DNA of 43,286 bases, taken from Clostridia bacterium. Lineage in GTDB: Bacteria > Bacillota > Clostridia > Oscillospirales > QAKW01. Position numbers and translations under genes: made by a program. The stretch lies in assembly GCA_017937065.1 (NCBI GenBank), contig JAGBEI010000024.1, positions 1 through 43,286 on the forward strand, given 5' to 3'. Shown in pieces: positions 10,001-18,145 of this stretch (position 1 is its first letter; each line of letters opens with the position of its first letter). The notes below the pieces were generated by a model, which made no database searches, was not told where the DNA came from, and worked only from the letters and a program-made list of their open reading frames with translations.

Positions 10001-10245
10001 AGTTAAAGGTCGGCGACAGCATATACAGCATATCACTGCCGCATGGTATAATGAAAAAAGCGTATGTCCACGGCGACATTGCAGTTTGGGCTGACAGTGA
10101 AAGCGCGGACATTCTGTGCGAAAGCAACGGTGAATTTATCGTTTCCGGAATAGGCACCGAGCAATTTCATATAGGCTATTGCGGCAAGGTTAAAACGCTG
10201 AATGTTGATTTTACAAGCAAGGCACAGCAAATCATTAAATTTTAA
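7009..10245 (+). CDS. Very large putative glycoside hydrolase-like protein, family not assigned
   Basis: 1078 residues from the ATG at 7009, chosen because GGAGG sits eight bases upstream and a promoter overlaps the alternative GTG at 6967. No signal peptide, so probably cytoplasmic. Residues ~1-400 are beta-rich (jelly-roll/Ig-like strands). Residues ~400-780 look like an alpha/beta barrel, with candidate acidic residues in GAETMDS (Glu ~613) and INTEEGLW (Glu ~678/679) and many aromatic/His motifs such as HGRYDGY. Residues ~830-950 resemble the Rossmann-like trimerisation domain of GH42-type enzymes (AELMLSLAHL, then KVGDGKIILFNTKYY). The C-terminal ~100 residues are beta again. Architecture suggests a clan GH-A-like enzyme acting on an imported oligosaccharide; substrate and family are not visible. 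Confidence 0.55.
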   Translation: MENYRMLFKEDSGPLIFPQKTYSYDFSFSPESEREYRLFFTGETELFYYWKTEYCSRALYKRISDALVPGKITAWGVEFKGADYPRILTHKVLWQPSAAYIKLKDYTDKWKIGVSAAAENLKIRKDGYLRLSAEIRLKHTGKIKNHTKDEPDKVYTIDFPQGSYNTKKFELEIDIPNDAANVNYIIEGENFEGCIVFETPFLTSSNGYNIIPSFAPDTAIYQRYFNWLGVNLSRAEWPCMKINLNGKTVFDGEFFERCHRYSEKEITLPERALINGNNHIEFTVTSDWHDALPYRLHELGIVSEAASCFNILSCPEVVTENKPFSLLLDIKAPCTLRLKSEAKAISPLTFKKPGLNFLRLVYNGIINGLDITLSNGEHTEKCCVLRVVKRGEDGVITGTGDMVYINQDITDTENYLKWYMQNNIGQLITIRPVYRWSGSRNVHTDTWREMTVLFNGLDLKYSHMIDGREPQGFAANPPYQMLAAETGYKSGFLGRQLHERDGAYCYWGDYDRLDDFRDVVNHYDTELLFDNMMRQHRQYPDKTGQDAHPSEMYDDGSRYRLCHNPYLPADMEIQARDVISSLRVIKRDASRHTGPSILFKYFCMAGYDWIGAETMDSPTEFLMAALRGTARAFNIERTGVHHALQWSSSPHDDPMRFMRYRLALYVTWMQGAHEINTEEGLWHMEECYFSHHRFSHAAKEHLKMQQDFSRYVATHQRRGYLRTKVGVLHGRYDGYPCFSHIVWGQSKRRFNPDFDAELSWQMPKLSFFPIDDKSWTTFKHFSHGEPFGLVSGNPRGNLDIVPVEKPIGNYGLLAFFGYNKAEKSDLDEILKAVMSGAELMLSLAHLTDTTDRSNLENYRLHFFEHEIFKYLGFDSLPEFTADSFNGTALPVAENINADSSEIIMTTDRGRALLIEKKVGDGKIILFNTKYYPANPAIKDLYTAEFEKRADEQNSSEHTAPMGEAEIQTAVYDLENGDCEIYFIAIDWWNAPENVHKAELKVGDSIYSISLPHGIMKKAYVHGDIAVWADSESADILCESNGEFIVSGIGTEQFHIGYCGKVKTLNVDFTSKAQQIIKF

Positions 10246-10264
10246 AATATCAGAAGGATTATAA

Positions 10265-10918
10265 GTGAAGCTTAAAATTATAGCGAAAACAGAAAGCGAT
10301 TTTCCGACCAAGTTCGGTCTGCCCCGACAGAGCGGGCTTGTAGAGGGAAATCTCAGCAGAATAGTATTTGAAAAGGAGTATGCCTCATCCGAAGCAGTCC
10401 GCGGACTGGACGGGTATTCACACATTTGGCTCATTTGGGGATTTTCAATGATACAACAGCGGAGATGGTCACCGACAGTACGACCGCCGCGTCTGGGCGG
10501 AAATAAGCGCATGGGAGTTTTTGCCACCCGCTCGCCGTTTCGTCCCAATCCTCTGGGGCTCAGCTGTGTACGGCTTGTAACAATAGAAAGCGGAGCGCTG
10601 ATTGTAGACGGTGCCGACCTTACGGACGGTACTCCGATCTATGATATAAAGCCCTATCTTCCGTTTACCGACAGCAGACCGAACGCTTCCGGCGGATTTG
10701 CCCGGGAAGTGCTCGGCAACTGTTTGAAGGTGGAAATTGACAGCAGTCTGCTTGAGCTTTTACCCGACGACAAACGGCACGTGCTTACTCAAATACTGCA
10801 GCAAGACCCAAGACCGGCTTATCACGATGACAACAGAGTTTACGGCTTTGAATTTGCAGGTTTTGAAATAAAATTCACCGTAAAAGACGGAAAGCTGACC
10901 GTTCTCGGCATTACTTAA
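10265..10918 (+). CDS. trmO: TrmO, tRNA (t6A37) N6-methyltransferase
   Basis: 217 residues, GTG start with AGAAGGA upstream, 19 bases after the hydrolase-like gene. TrmO (formerly YaeB/TsaA) methylates N6-threonylcarbamoyladenosine at position 37 of tRNAs reading ACN/ANN codons, using S-adenosylmethionine in a beta-barrel fold. Diagnostic motifs: GYSHIWLIWGF (50-60), RPPRLGG (~73-79) and the signature MGVFATRSPFRPNPLG (83-98), followed by DGADLTDGTPIYDIKPY. It is somewhat shorter than the E. coli protein. The TsaB and TsaE that help make its substrate are also in this window. It probably shares the upstream transcript. Confidence 0.92.
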   Translation: MKLKIIAKTESDFPTKFGLPRQSGLVEGNLSRIVFEKEYASSEAVRGLDGYSHIWLIWGFSMIQQRRWSPTVRPPRLGGNKRMGVFATRSPFRPNPLGLSCVRLVTIESGALIVDGADLTDGTPIYDIKPYLPFTDSRPNASGGFAREVLGNCLKVEIDSSLLELLPDDKRHVLTQILQQDPRPAYHDDNRVYGFEFAGFEIKFTVKDGKLTVLGIT

Positions 10919-10926
10919 TAAATAAA

Positions 10927-10954
10927 ATCCCGACATTCAACTGCCGGGATTTTT
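10927..10954. terminator. Bidirectional Rho-independent terminator between trmO and trkH
   Basis: A 9-bp stem with one internal mismatch (atcccgaca / tgccgggat) and a 6-base loop, with T-rich tracts on both sides when read on either strand. It separates the convergent trmO and trkH genes. Confidence 0.8.
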
Positions 10955-10963
10955 AAATAAGCT

Positions 10964-12415
10964 TTAAAATCTTGAACTTCTTTTCCATGTATTGGGTGAA
11001 AACAGCATTAAAATCGGAAATATTTCCAACCTGCCCATCAGCATACACAGTGAAAGCAGTAGCTTTGAAGCATCCGAATAAAATGCAAAATTCTCAACAG
11101 GCCCCGCAAGACCCAAACCGGGACCTACATTTGAAATACATGTTATAACACTTGTAAATATCGTTTCCGCATCATAATTTTCGAGAGAAAGAGCCAGTAC
11201 GCAGGCAAGCGTAATCAGCATATATAAAAGAAAAAAGACGAGAACGCCGTGTACAACCCTGCGGTCAACACGCTTGCCGTTTAGCTGCACCGAGCAGTAT
11301 GAATTGGGACGCAGCATATGCTTGATTTCCGAATTGCCGGCACGAAAAAGTATAAGAACACGAGATACCTTGATGCCTCCCGCCGTGCTGCCGGAGCAGG
11401 CACCTATCATCATCAGCAGTACGAGAAGAACCTTGCTGAACTGCGGCCAAAGGTTAAAATCGGCAGTAGCAAAGCCTGTGGTTGTAATTATAGACGATAC
11501 CTGAAAAAACGAATACCTCAGCGCGGTAATAAAGTCACCGTAGATCGACATTATATTTACTGCTATCAGCAGTGTGGAAGCCGCTACTATCAAAACATAA
11601 AGTCTGAACTCCTCGTTTCTGATAACAGCTCCGGCCTTTTTCATCAAAAGCAGAAAATAAAGATTGAAATTTATACCGAAAAGCAGCATAAACACGCTTA
11701 TAACTATATCAATATACGCGCTGTTATAAGCGCCGACGCTCGCCGCCTTGATACCGAAGCCGCCTGTACCCGCCGTGCCGAATGCGTGAACTACCGAGTC
11801 AAAAAGGGGCATATCTCCGAAAAGAAGCAGTACTATTTCAAGAAGCGTCAGAAATACATAGATAAGGTAAAGAATAAGGGATGAATTCTGCACCTTGGGA
11901 ACAAGCTTGCCTGCCTCATGTCCCGGTACCTCTGCGCGCATAATATACATAGAATACTGCTCGGAGGTCGGCAGCACCGCCATCATCAGAACAAGTATGC
12001 CCATACCGCCTATCCAGTGTGTAAAGCTGCGCCAGAACAAAAGTCCGCGGCTCATAGACTCGACGTCCTTCAGAATACTGGCACCCGTTGTAGTGAAGCC
12101 GGATATTGTCTCAAACAAGGCGTCTATATAGCTGGGTATTTCACCTTCAACCACAAACGGAACCGCACCGATAAGCGACAGCATTATCCACGAAAGCGCA
12201 ACGCTTGCAAAGCCCTCCTTGGAGAACATGCGTATAGTTTTATTCCGAGTTATAAAATGGCAAAACACGCAAAGAGCTGCGGAAATCAGAATTGCTGCTG
12301 CAAAACCCCGTATACTTTCCTTGTAAATCAGACTCACTGCAGACGGAATAAGAAGTATAACAGCAAGCATGCCGGAAATTCTGCCCACTATTCTGAAAAC
12401 CATACTGTAATTCAT
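10964..12415 (-). CDS. trkH: TrkH-family potassium uptake membrane subunit
   Basis: 483 residues, polytopic. TrkH/KtrB proteins form the K+ pore of a low-affinity uptake system gated by a cytoplasmic RCK protein. The four pore loops of the family can be seen: TTTGAS, GTGGFG, TTTGFA and NVGPGLG, each with the filter glycine. Helices lie between them, and the family length (~480) is matched. GGAGG sits just before the ATG. The trkA stop is two bases upstream, so the pair is translationally coupled with trkA first. Na+ coupling or H+ coupling cannot be told from sequence alone. Confidence 0.93.
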   Translation of the reverse strand: MNYSMVFRIVGRISGMLAVILLIPSAVSLIYKESIRGFAAAILISAALCVFCHFITRNKTIRMFSKEGFASVALSWIMLSLIGAVPFVVEGEIPSYIDALFETISGFTTTGASILKDVESMSRGLLFWRSFTHWIGGMGILVLMMAVLPTSEQYSMYIMRAEVPGHEAGKLVPKVQNSSLILYLIYVFLTLLEIVLLLFGDMPLFDSVVHAFGTAGTGGFGIKAASVGAYNSAYIDIVISVFMLLFGINFNLYFLLLMKKAGAVIRNEEFRLYVLIVAASTLLIAVNIMSIYGDFITALRYSFFQVSSIITTTGFATADFNLWPQFSKVLLVLLMMIGACSGSTAGGIKVSRVLILFRAGNSEIKHMLRPNSYCSVQLNGKRVDRRVVHGVLVFFLLYMLITLACVLALSLENYDAETIFTSVITCISNVGPGLGLAGPVENFAFYSDASKLLLSLCMLMGRLEIFPILMLFSPNTWKRSSRF

Positions 12416-12417
12416 AT

Positions 12418-13776
12418 CTATGCCTCCAGCACGTCTTCTGGACGGACAATTCCGCTGCGGACGGTGGCAACGATAACGCTGTCGCCGGAGCTAATCACAT
12501 CATCGCCGCTGGGGATAATACATTTTCCCTCATGTATTATAGACGCTATCAGGGCGTCGTGTGAAATGTGAAGATTTTTAAGAGGAGTGTTGAGATACCG
12601 CGGAGAGCCGGATATCTTGAATTCAAGTATCTCAACCTTTCCGTCAAAGGTATAGTACAGAGCGTCAATACTGATATCATATGCATTCTGCATTGAGCGG
12701 ACATACTGAACTACATGCTGAGTAGCGATTGCAGAGGGCTGGACGACACTGTCAAGATTGCTCGACTCGAGCATACGGATAATATGTCCCTCTGTTATCT
12801 TTGTGACAACTTTTTTAACACCCATCGACATTGCGTACATGGAGGTTATAACATTATCGTCATCATCGCCCGTTAAGGCTACAAACGCATCTGCCGACTC
12901 AAGACCCTCCTCGGTCAGTATATTCGATTTTCTGCCGTCTGCGAGCACAAGTCCGGCGCGCGGATAGGCAGAGGATATACGTGCACATACATCCTCGTTC
13001 TTCTCAATTACCTTTATGGCTATGCCGGAACCGTAAAGCTGGGAAAGCAGGTAGCGTGAAATCGTGCCGCCGCCCAAAACGATAACGGTCTTAACACTGG
13101 AAATGCCTCCTGTCACCTTTTTAAGAAAGCTGACTATTTCCTTATAGCCTCCGACAATATTCAGCCTGTCTCCCGCCTGAAGGACAAAATCACCGCGGGG
13201 AATAAACACGTCCTTTTGTCTTGAAACGGCGCATATCAGCACCCGCTCGGAAAATATGCGGTGAAAATCCGCCGTTTTCAGTCCGTCAAGCGGGCTTGAT
13301 GCACTCACTCTTATCTCAATGCTTTCCGCGCTGCCCCTTGCAAACGGCTCTACCTTAAGCGCGCTCGGGAAACGCAGAATGCGCGAAATTTCACCGGCGG
13401 TCGCCTCCTCCGGGTTTATAGTCATCGACAGACCGAATTCATTTTTAAAAATGGAAATCTGTTTATAGTATTCATTGTTTCTGACGCGGGCAATAGTATG
13501 GGAAACCCCCAGCTTTTTTGCCGTAAGACAAATCATCAGGTTAGTCTCGTCTGCCTCTGTAACGGCAATCAGAAGATCCGCCGAGCCTGCGTCCGCTTCC
13601 TCCAAAATATCGCATGCGGCGGCATTGCCGTTTACCGTAAAAACGTCAAGCGTATCCGAAACCTCTGCGCACACCTCGGCGCTGCGCTCTATAACCGTGA
13701 TGTCATGACGCTCCTTTGAAAGCTCGCTTGCAACAGAATACCCTATTCGTCCCGCGCCCGCAACAATTATTCTCAT
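12418..13776 (-). CDS. trkA: TrkA, potassium uptake regulatory subunit with two RCK modules
   Basis: 452 residues: a tandem pair of RCK_N (Rossmann) and RCK_C domains, as in classical TrkA. Nucleotide-binding glycine motifs are GAGRIG (7-12) and GGGTIS (235-240). The RCK_C domains cover roughly 140-220 and 365-450 (GDDVISSGDSVIV near the end). It binds NAD(H)/ATP and gates TrkH at the inner membrane surface; RCK_C domains of related Firmicutes proteins bind c-di-AMP. First gene of the trkAH operon, with its own consensus promoter facing away from rnfC. The ribosome binding site (AAAGGA) is rather far from the ATG. Confidence 0.95.
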   Translation of the reverse strand: MRIIVAGAGRIGYSVASELSKERHDITVIERSAEVCAEVSDTLDVFTVNGNAAACDILEEADAGSADLLIAVTEADETNLMICLTAKKLGVSHTIARVRNNEYYKQISIFKNEFGLSMTINPEEATAGEISRILRFPSALKVEPFARGSAESIEIRVSASSPLDGLKTADFHRIFSERVLICAVSRQKDVFIPRGDFVLQAGDRLNIVGGYKEIVSFLKKVTGGISSVKTVIVLGGGTISRYLLSQLYGSGIAIKVIEKNEDVCARISSAYPRAGLVLADGRKSNILTEEGLESADAFVALTGDDDDNVITSMYAMSMGVKKVVTKITEGHIIRMLESSNLDSVVQPSAIATQHVVQYVRSMQNAYDISIDALYYTFDGKVEILEFKISGSPRYLNTPLKNLHISHDALIASIIHEGKCIIPSGDDVISSGDSVIVATVRSGIVRPEDVLEA

Positions 13777-13834
13777 GACTCAGTACAAGTCCTTTCGTAA
13801 TCTTTATAAAATTCCATTACCGCAATCGCAAGTC

Positions 13835-13863
13835 ATTATATCAGCAAAAAATAATAAAGTCAA
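13835..13863 (-). promoter_or_regulatory. Consensus promoter for trkAH
   Basis: On the minus strand TTGACT (13858-13863), a 17-base spacer and a perfect TATAAT (13835-13840). This leaves a leader of about 50 bases before trkA. Confidence 0.85.
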
Positions 13864-13889
13864 TTACAGTATCGACTGTTTTCAAAATA

Positions 13890-13951
13890 ATGCGCATATA
13901 TAGTACTGTCTCTTATGCCAATTTTTTTATAGCGGTTGAAATTATGCGCAT
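13890..13951. promoter_or_regulatory. Two copies of an 8-bp palindrome in the trkA-rnfC intergenic region
   Basis: The palindrome ATGCGCAT occurs at 13890-13897 and 13944-13951, 54 bases apart start to start, each with A/T flanks. The second lies in the spacer of the rnf promoter, the first lies between the two divergent promoters. Operator function is inferred only. Confidence 0.4.
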
Positions 13952-13964
13952 TTTATATTATAAT
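13936..13964 (+). promoter_or_regulatory. Consensus promoter for the rnf operon
   Basis: TTGAAA (13936-13941), a 17-base spacer and a perfect TATAAT (13959-13964), about 60 bases before the rnfC start. The spacer contains an ATGCGCAT palindrome. Confidence 0.85.
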
Positions 13965-14024
13965 ATGAAAAATTGTCGGTTTTGAACCTCACGGCAAAGT
14001 CAAAAAACCTTTGGAGGATAAACT

Positions 14025-15917
14025 GTGAAAACTAAAATAATCAGTCAGCTGAAAAGCAGACGGTTTTACATACGCCTGATGTCAGCGGCGATACTCATAA
14101 TGTCATTTATTCCGTTCTGCAATCCGATAACAGAATACGGCGGCGTTCAGAACAGCAGCCTTATTACCGTCATGAAGAGCATGGGCTCTGTCATTCAGTA
14201 CTTTTCAACGGAAATACCTCGGTTTTCAGCATATTCAAACGTGCTTTTCATCATGGTGATACTGCTTTATGTATCGCTTATCGGCATACTGTTCGGTTTT
14301 CTTCTGTCATTTTCACACGATGAAAGCTACCGCGGGCACGGTCAGAATTCCATATTGTATTCCGCTGCCGTAATGACGGTTGTGTTTATTGTTCTATGTA
14401 TTCTGTACTTTAACATCAACATCGCCATGTACAGGTTTGGCAGCGTCGCCGTATACCGCAAGCTGCTTATTATCTTCCGCATGCCTCCTTTCCTTATACT
14501 ATTTACCGTTATAAGCGCGGCTGTCCTTGTATTGTCTGCGCTTGAAAGGGGCTTCAGTCTGTCGGATATAAAATACCGTATCAAGTCCTCTCTTGCACAC
14601 AGATTTAAGGGCGGCGTACACGTACCTTATAATAAGGTAACAAGCAAAATGGCTATCGAAACGCTGCCGCCCGCAAAAATAATGGTATATCCGCTATCAC
14701 AGCACATAGGCGCTGCATGCGACAGCCTTGTAAAAGCGGGAGATACGGTAAAGATCGGTCAGAAGATAGCAGATACCGACGCCTTTGTGTCTGCGCCGAT
14801 ACACGCTACGGTGTCCGGCAAGGTGACAAAGATTGATTACATGCCGCATCCGACGCTGAATAGCGCGCCTGCCATTGTTGTGGAAAACGATTTTGAGGAC
14901 AGCGAACACGAATCGCTGAAAAAAACGCACGCCGATTACAAGGCGCTTTCCACAGAGGAGCTTATATCAATAATACGCGAGGCAGGCATCACAGGCATGG
15001 GCGGAGCGTCCTTCCCGACGCATGTTAAAATTCAGTCTGCACTTAAAGATAATATAGACACACTCATTATAAATGCAGCGGAGTGCGAGCCGTATCTTTC
15101 AAACGATAACCGCGTCATTCTTGAAAACTGTGACGAGCTTATCGGCGGCATTGACATACTCCGCCATATCTTCGGCTTAAAAAATGCATACATAGGTATC
15201 GAAGCAAACAAGCCGCAGGCTATAAAGGTGCTCAATAAGGCGACGCACAAAACCGGTATACGTGTTGTTGTATTGCGCGCCAAATACCCGCAGGGAGGCG
15301 AGAAGCAGCTGATAAAGGCGGTCTGCAACAGAACAGTGCCGTCCGGCAAGCTGCCCTCCAATGTCGGCTGCTCCATTTTCAATGTCGATACTGCCGCGGC
15401 AATATACCGCGCGGTTGTTTTGGGTCTGCCTGTCATGCGCAGAATTGTGACGGTGGCGGGAAGCGGAGTGGAAAAGCCCTGCAATCTCAACGTGCGGCTC
15501 GGCACGCCGTTTTCAAACATACTTGAGGCGTGCGGTCTTAAAGAGCAAACAAAGAAAATCGTAATGGGCGGACCGATGATGGGTATTTCACAGTATTCAC
15601 TTGACGCCCCCGTAATAAAAGGTACATCAGGGCTTTTGTGCTTTACCGAGAATGAGGTTGAAAGCGAAAAGGACGCCGCATGTATACGCTGCGGCGGCTG
15701 CGTCAGCGCATGTCCCATGAATCTCACGCCCAACTATATAGCCATGCACACAAAGCTGCGTGATTTTGAAGCATGTGAAAAGCTTAACGCCGCCGACTGC
15801 ATAGAATGCGGCTGCTGCTCCTTTACGTGCCCGGCAAAAATCCCGCTTGTGCAGTATATGCGTCTTGCAAAGCAAAACGTAATTGAAAACAGAAAAAGGC
15901 AGGTAACAAAGAAATGA
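14025..15917 (+). CDS. rnfC: RnfC subunit with an extra N-terminal membrane domain
   Basis: 630 residues, about 190 more than usual. GTG start with GGAGG seven bases upstream; no start codon with a ribosome site exists nearer the RnfC part, so the extension is part of the gene. Residues 1-~190 hold four probable membrane helices (about 15-33, 70-94, 109-133, 151-173) and match no family I know. RnfC proper begins at ~194 with FKGGVHVPYNK, then PLSQHIGA, GITGMGGASFPTHVK and INAAECEPYLSNDNR (FMN/NADH domain), the SLBB region, and two [4Fe-4S] motifs (CIRCGGCVSACP near 553 and CIECGCCSFTCP near 592). RnfC is the NADH-side subunit of the ion-pumping ferredoxin:NAD+ oxidoreductase. Its stop overlaps the rnfD start by four bases. 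Confidence 0.93.
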   Translation: MKTKIISQLKSRRFYIRLMSAAILIMSFIPFCNPITEYGGVQNSSLITVMKSMGSVIQYFSTEIPRFSAYSNVLFIMVILLYVSLIGILFGFLLSFSHDESYRGHGQNSILYSAAVMTVVFIVLCILYFNINIAMYRFGSVAVYRKLLIIFRMPPFLILFTVISAAVLVLSALERGFSLSDIKYRIKSSLAHRFKGGVHVPYNKVTSKMAIETLPPAKIMVYPLSQHIGAACDSLVKAGDTVKIGQKIADTDAFVSAPIHATVSGKVTKIDYMPHPTLNSAPAIVVENDFEDSEHESLKKTHADYKALSTEELISIIREAGITGMGGASFPTHVKIQSALKDNIDTLIINAAECEPYLSNDNRVILENCDELIGGIDILRHIFGLKNAYIGIEANKPQAIKVLNKATHKTGIRVVVLRAKYPQGGEKQLIKAVCNRTVPSGKLPSNVGCSIFNVDTAAAIYRAVVLGLPVMRRIVTVAGSGVEKPCNLNVRLGTPFSNILEACGLKEQTKKIVMGGPMMGISQYSLDAPVIKGTSGLLCFTENEVESEKDAACIRCGGCVSACPMNLTPNYIAMHTKLRDFEACEKLNAADCIECGCCSFTCPAKIPLVQYMRLAKQNVIENRKRQVTKK

Positions 15918-16945
15918 GCGACTTGTATTACGTATCGTCGTCTCCGCACATAAAAAGCAGCAAAACGGTACAGTCGGTTATGCGCGATGTCATCATAGCA
16001 CTGACCCCGGCACTTTTGGGAGCCGTGTTGTTCTTCTCTTTCCGCGCGCTCGTGATTGTTGCCGTGAGTGTCTTATCCTGTGTGCTGTTTGAATTTCTGT
16101 ACAATCTTATATTCAAAAAGACTCAGACCGTAAACGACCTGTCGGCAGTTGTTACCGGCATACTGCTCGGCTTCAACATGCCCGTGACGGTGCCTGTTTA
16201 CCTTCCGGTAATCGGAGCTGCATTTGCCATAATCGTAGTTAAGATGCTGTACGGCGGACTGGGAAAAAATATAGCGAACCCCGCTCTTTGCGGACGTATA
16301 TTTCTGTTTTTGTCCTTTTCGTCATATATGACAACCTGGGTCAACGCATCGACAGGGGTAAATAAAGCCGCAAATTTCCTGCCGCTGTTTGCAAATACCG
16401 ATGTTGTTTCGTCGGCAACCCCGCTTGTCTATCTCAAAAACGCAGACCCGTCTGTTTTGACCGATGTGCCCTTAAGCTCGGCGTTTATAGGCACCATAGG
16501 AGGGTGTCTTGGTGAAACGTCGGCAATACTGCTCATTATCGGCGGACTGTACCTTCTTTATAAAAAAGTCATTACCTGGCACATACCTGCAGCATATCTT
16601 GGAACAGTGGCAGTCATAACTTTTCTGTTCCCGCATATGGAAGGTATTTCACGACTTCAGTTTACTGCGTATAACCTTTTCAGCGGCGGTCTTATGCTGG
16701 GTGCGATATTTATGGCAACCGATTATGCCACAAGCCCCGTGACGCCGAAAGGGAGAATCATTTTCGGCGTAGGCTGCGGTCTGCTGACCGTGTTTATCCG
16801 TTATTTCGGCGGCTATCCGGAAGGCGTATCCTTTGCCATACTGCTTATGAATTTTCTGACCTGGTTTATAGACAAACACACAATCCCCACAAAGTTCGGA
16901 GGCGAGAGCAAATATGCAAAAATCTTCAAAAAGACAAATGAATGA
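15914..16945 (+). CDS. rnfD: RnfD, membrane subunit with covalent FMN
   Basis: 343 residues, polytopic. RnfD is an integral subunit of the Rnf complex related to NqrB. The flavinylation motif SSATPL (Thr ~169, equivalent to S-G/S-A-T) is present, as are the ANPALCGRIF segment and the late ATDYATSPVTPKGR segment that are typical of the family. ATG overlaps the rnfC stop (ATGA). Confidence 0.95.
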   Translation: MSDLYYVSSSPHIKSSKTVQSVMRDVIIALTPALLGAVLFFSFRALVIVAVSVLSCVLFEFLYNLIFKKTQTVNDLSAVVTGILLGFNMPVTVPVYLPVIGAAFAIIVVKMLYGGLGKNIANPALCGRIFLFLSFSSYMTTWVNASTGVNKAANFLPLFANTDVVSSATPLVYLKNADPSVLTDVPLSSAFIGTIGGCLGETSAILLIIGGLYLLYKKVITWHIPAAYLGTVAVITFLFPHMEGISRLQFTAYNLFSGGLMLGAIFMATDYATSPVTPKGRIIFGVGCGLLTVFIRYFGGYPEGVSFAILLMNFLTWFIDKHTIPTKFGGESKYAKIFKKTNE

Positions 16946-17519
16946 GCTTATTCGGCTCTCTCTTACTCTCTGCCTTATAGCGGGAATTACCGCCGCGCTG
17001 GTGGCACTTGTAAACGCAGTTACGGCTCCGGAAATCTCAAGGCGCAATGAGGATAAAACCGCACAGTCGCTCAAAGCCGTAATGCCGCAGGCGGACGGGT
17101 TTGAGCAGTACGATTACACAGGCGGCAGCATTATGTCAGACGACGGCAGGGAAATTGCCGTCAACGGAGTGTGGAAAGCCAAGCAGGGCGACGAGTATAT
17201 CGGCGTATGCGTCAAGGTGAGTCCCAAGGGCTACGGCGGCGCCATAGAAACGATTGTCGGCATAAATAACGAAGGCGAAATCATAGATACTCAGATTGTA
17301 TCAATGTCAGAAACCTCCGGCATCGGAAATAAAATTCAAAGCGATACATTTCTCTCGCAGTTTAAAGGAAAAAGCGGCAGTATAACGGGCACAGGCTCCG
17401 CCCCTGAAAAAAATCAGATTCAGACGATAAGCGGCGCCACAAAATCGTCAAAGGCATTTTTACGCGGCGTCAACGCCGCTCTGACTGTTGCCGCACAAAT
17501 AAACGGAGGTGAGAGCTGA
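16914..17519 (+). CDS. rnfG: RnfG, FMN-binding subunit
   Basis: 201 residues. One N-terminal membrane helix (about 12-33) and an extracytoplasmic FMN-binding domain with the covalent attachment motif TISGATKSS (Thr ~176). GGAGG lies 11 bases before the ATG at 16914, inside the end of rnfD, giving a 32-base overlap; a second in-frame ATG at 16938 is possible but less well placed. Confidence 0.94.
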   Translation: MQKSSKRQMNELIRLSLTLCLIAGITAALVALVNAVTAPEISRRNEDKTAQSLKAVMPQADGFEQYDYTGGSIMSDDGREIAVNGVWKAKQGDEYIGVCVKVSPKGYGGAIETIVGINNEGEIIDTQIVSMSETSGIGNKIQSDTFLSQFKGKSGSITGTGSAPEKNQIQTISGATKSSKAFLRGVNAALTVAAQINGGES

Positions 17520-18145
17520 TGCCGAAAGTTAGCAATGAAGCAAAAATAAATATAGCTCAGTTTTTTAGAAACGGAATTATCGAAAACAACCCCACCTTTG
17601 TACAGCTTCTCGGTATGTGCCCTACGCTTGCGACATCCACTTCCCTCCTCAATGCGCTCGGAATGGGCGCCGCGGCGACATTTGTTCTTATCTGCTCCAA
17701 CCTTGCAATATCGCTTTTAAGAAAGCTGATCCCGCAAAAAATCCGAATTGCGGCATACATAGTAATTATAGCGGGCTTTGTAACAATGATTGACCTGCTG
17801 ATGCAGGCGTTTGTCCCGGCGCTTTCCAACTCTTTAGGGCTTTTCATTCCGCTGATTGTCGTAAACTGCATAATTCTTGCGCGCGCAGAGAGCTTTGCAT
17901 CCAAAAACAGACCTCTGCCCAGCGCGCTGGACGGGCTTACCATGGGAATCGGCTTTACAATAGCGCTGAGCTGTGTCGCGGCGGTACGCGAGATTCTCGG
18001 CAGCGGAACGCTGCTCGGCTTTGAGCTGTTTGGCGGCACGGCACCGCTTTCAATCTTTGCCCTGCCGGCAGGCGGTTTTTTGGTTCTCGGATTTTTCATA
18101 GCGCTGGTGCAGTTTCTTAAAAGCAGAAAGGGCGGTACAAAATAA
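17519..18145 (+). CDS. rnfE: RnfE, membrane subunit
   Basis: 208 residues with about six membrane helices. RnfE and RnfA are homologous and inversely oriented in the membrane; together they hold a buried iron-sulfur centre. Family motifs: ENNPTFVQLLGMCPTLA near the start (with the conserved Cys), IPLIVVNCIILARAE, and TMGIGFT. The start overlaps the rnfG stop by one base (TGATG), with GGAGG just upstream. Confidence 0.95.
   Translation: MPKVSNEAKINIAQFFRNGIIENNPTFVQLLGMCPTLATSTSLLNALGMGAAATFVLICSNLAISLLRKLIPQKIRIAAYIVIIAGFVTMIDLLMQAFVPALSNSLGLFIPLIVVNCIILARAESFASKNRPLPSALDGLTMGIGFTIALSCVAAVREILGSGTLLGFELFGGTAPLSIFALPAGGFLVLGFFIALVQFLKSRKGGTK

Noticed and set aside
11918..12571. 217-codon open frame on the plus strand opposite trkH/trkA
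   Set aside because: Antisense shadow of two clear genes; basic, Cys/His-rich, low-complexity translation with no ribosome site.
14025..14600. Possibility that the RnfC extension is a separate gene joined by an assembly error
   Set aside because: The frame is continuous through the boundary with no leftover stop, start or ribosome site, and codon use does not visibly change.
15032..15733. 233-codon open frame opposite rnfC
   Set aside because: Antisense shadow of the RnfC domain; no family features and no start signal.
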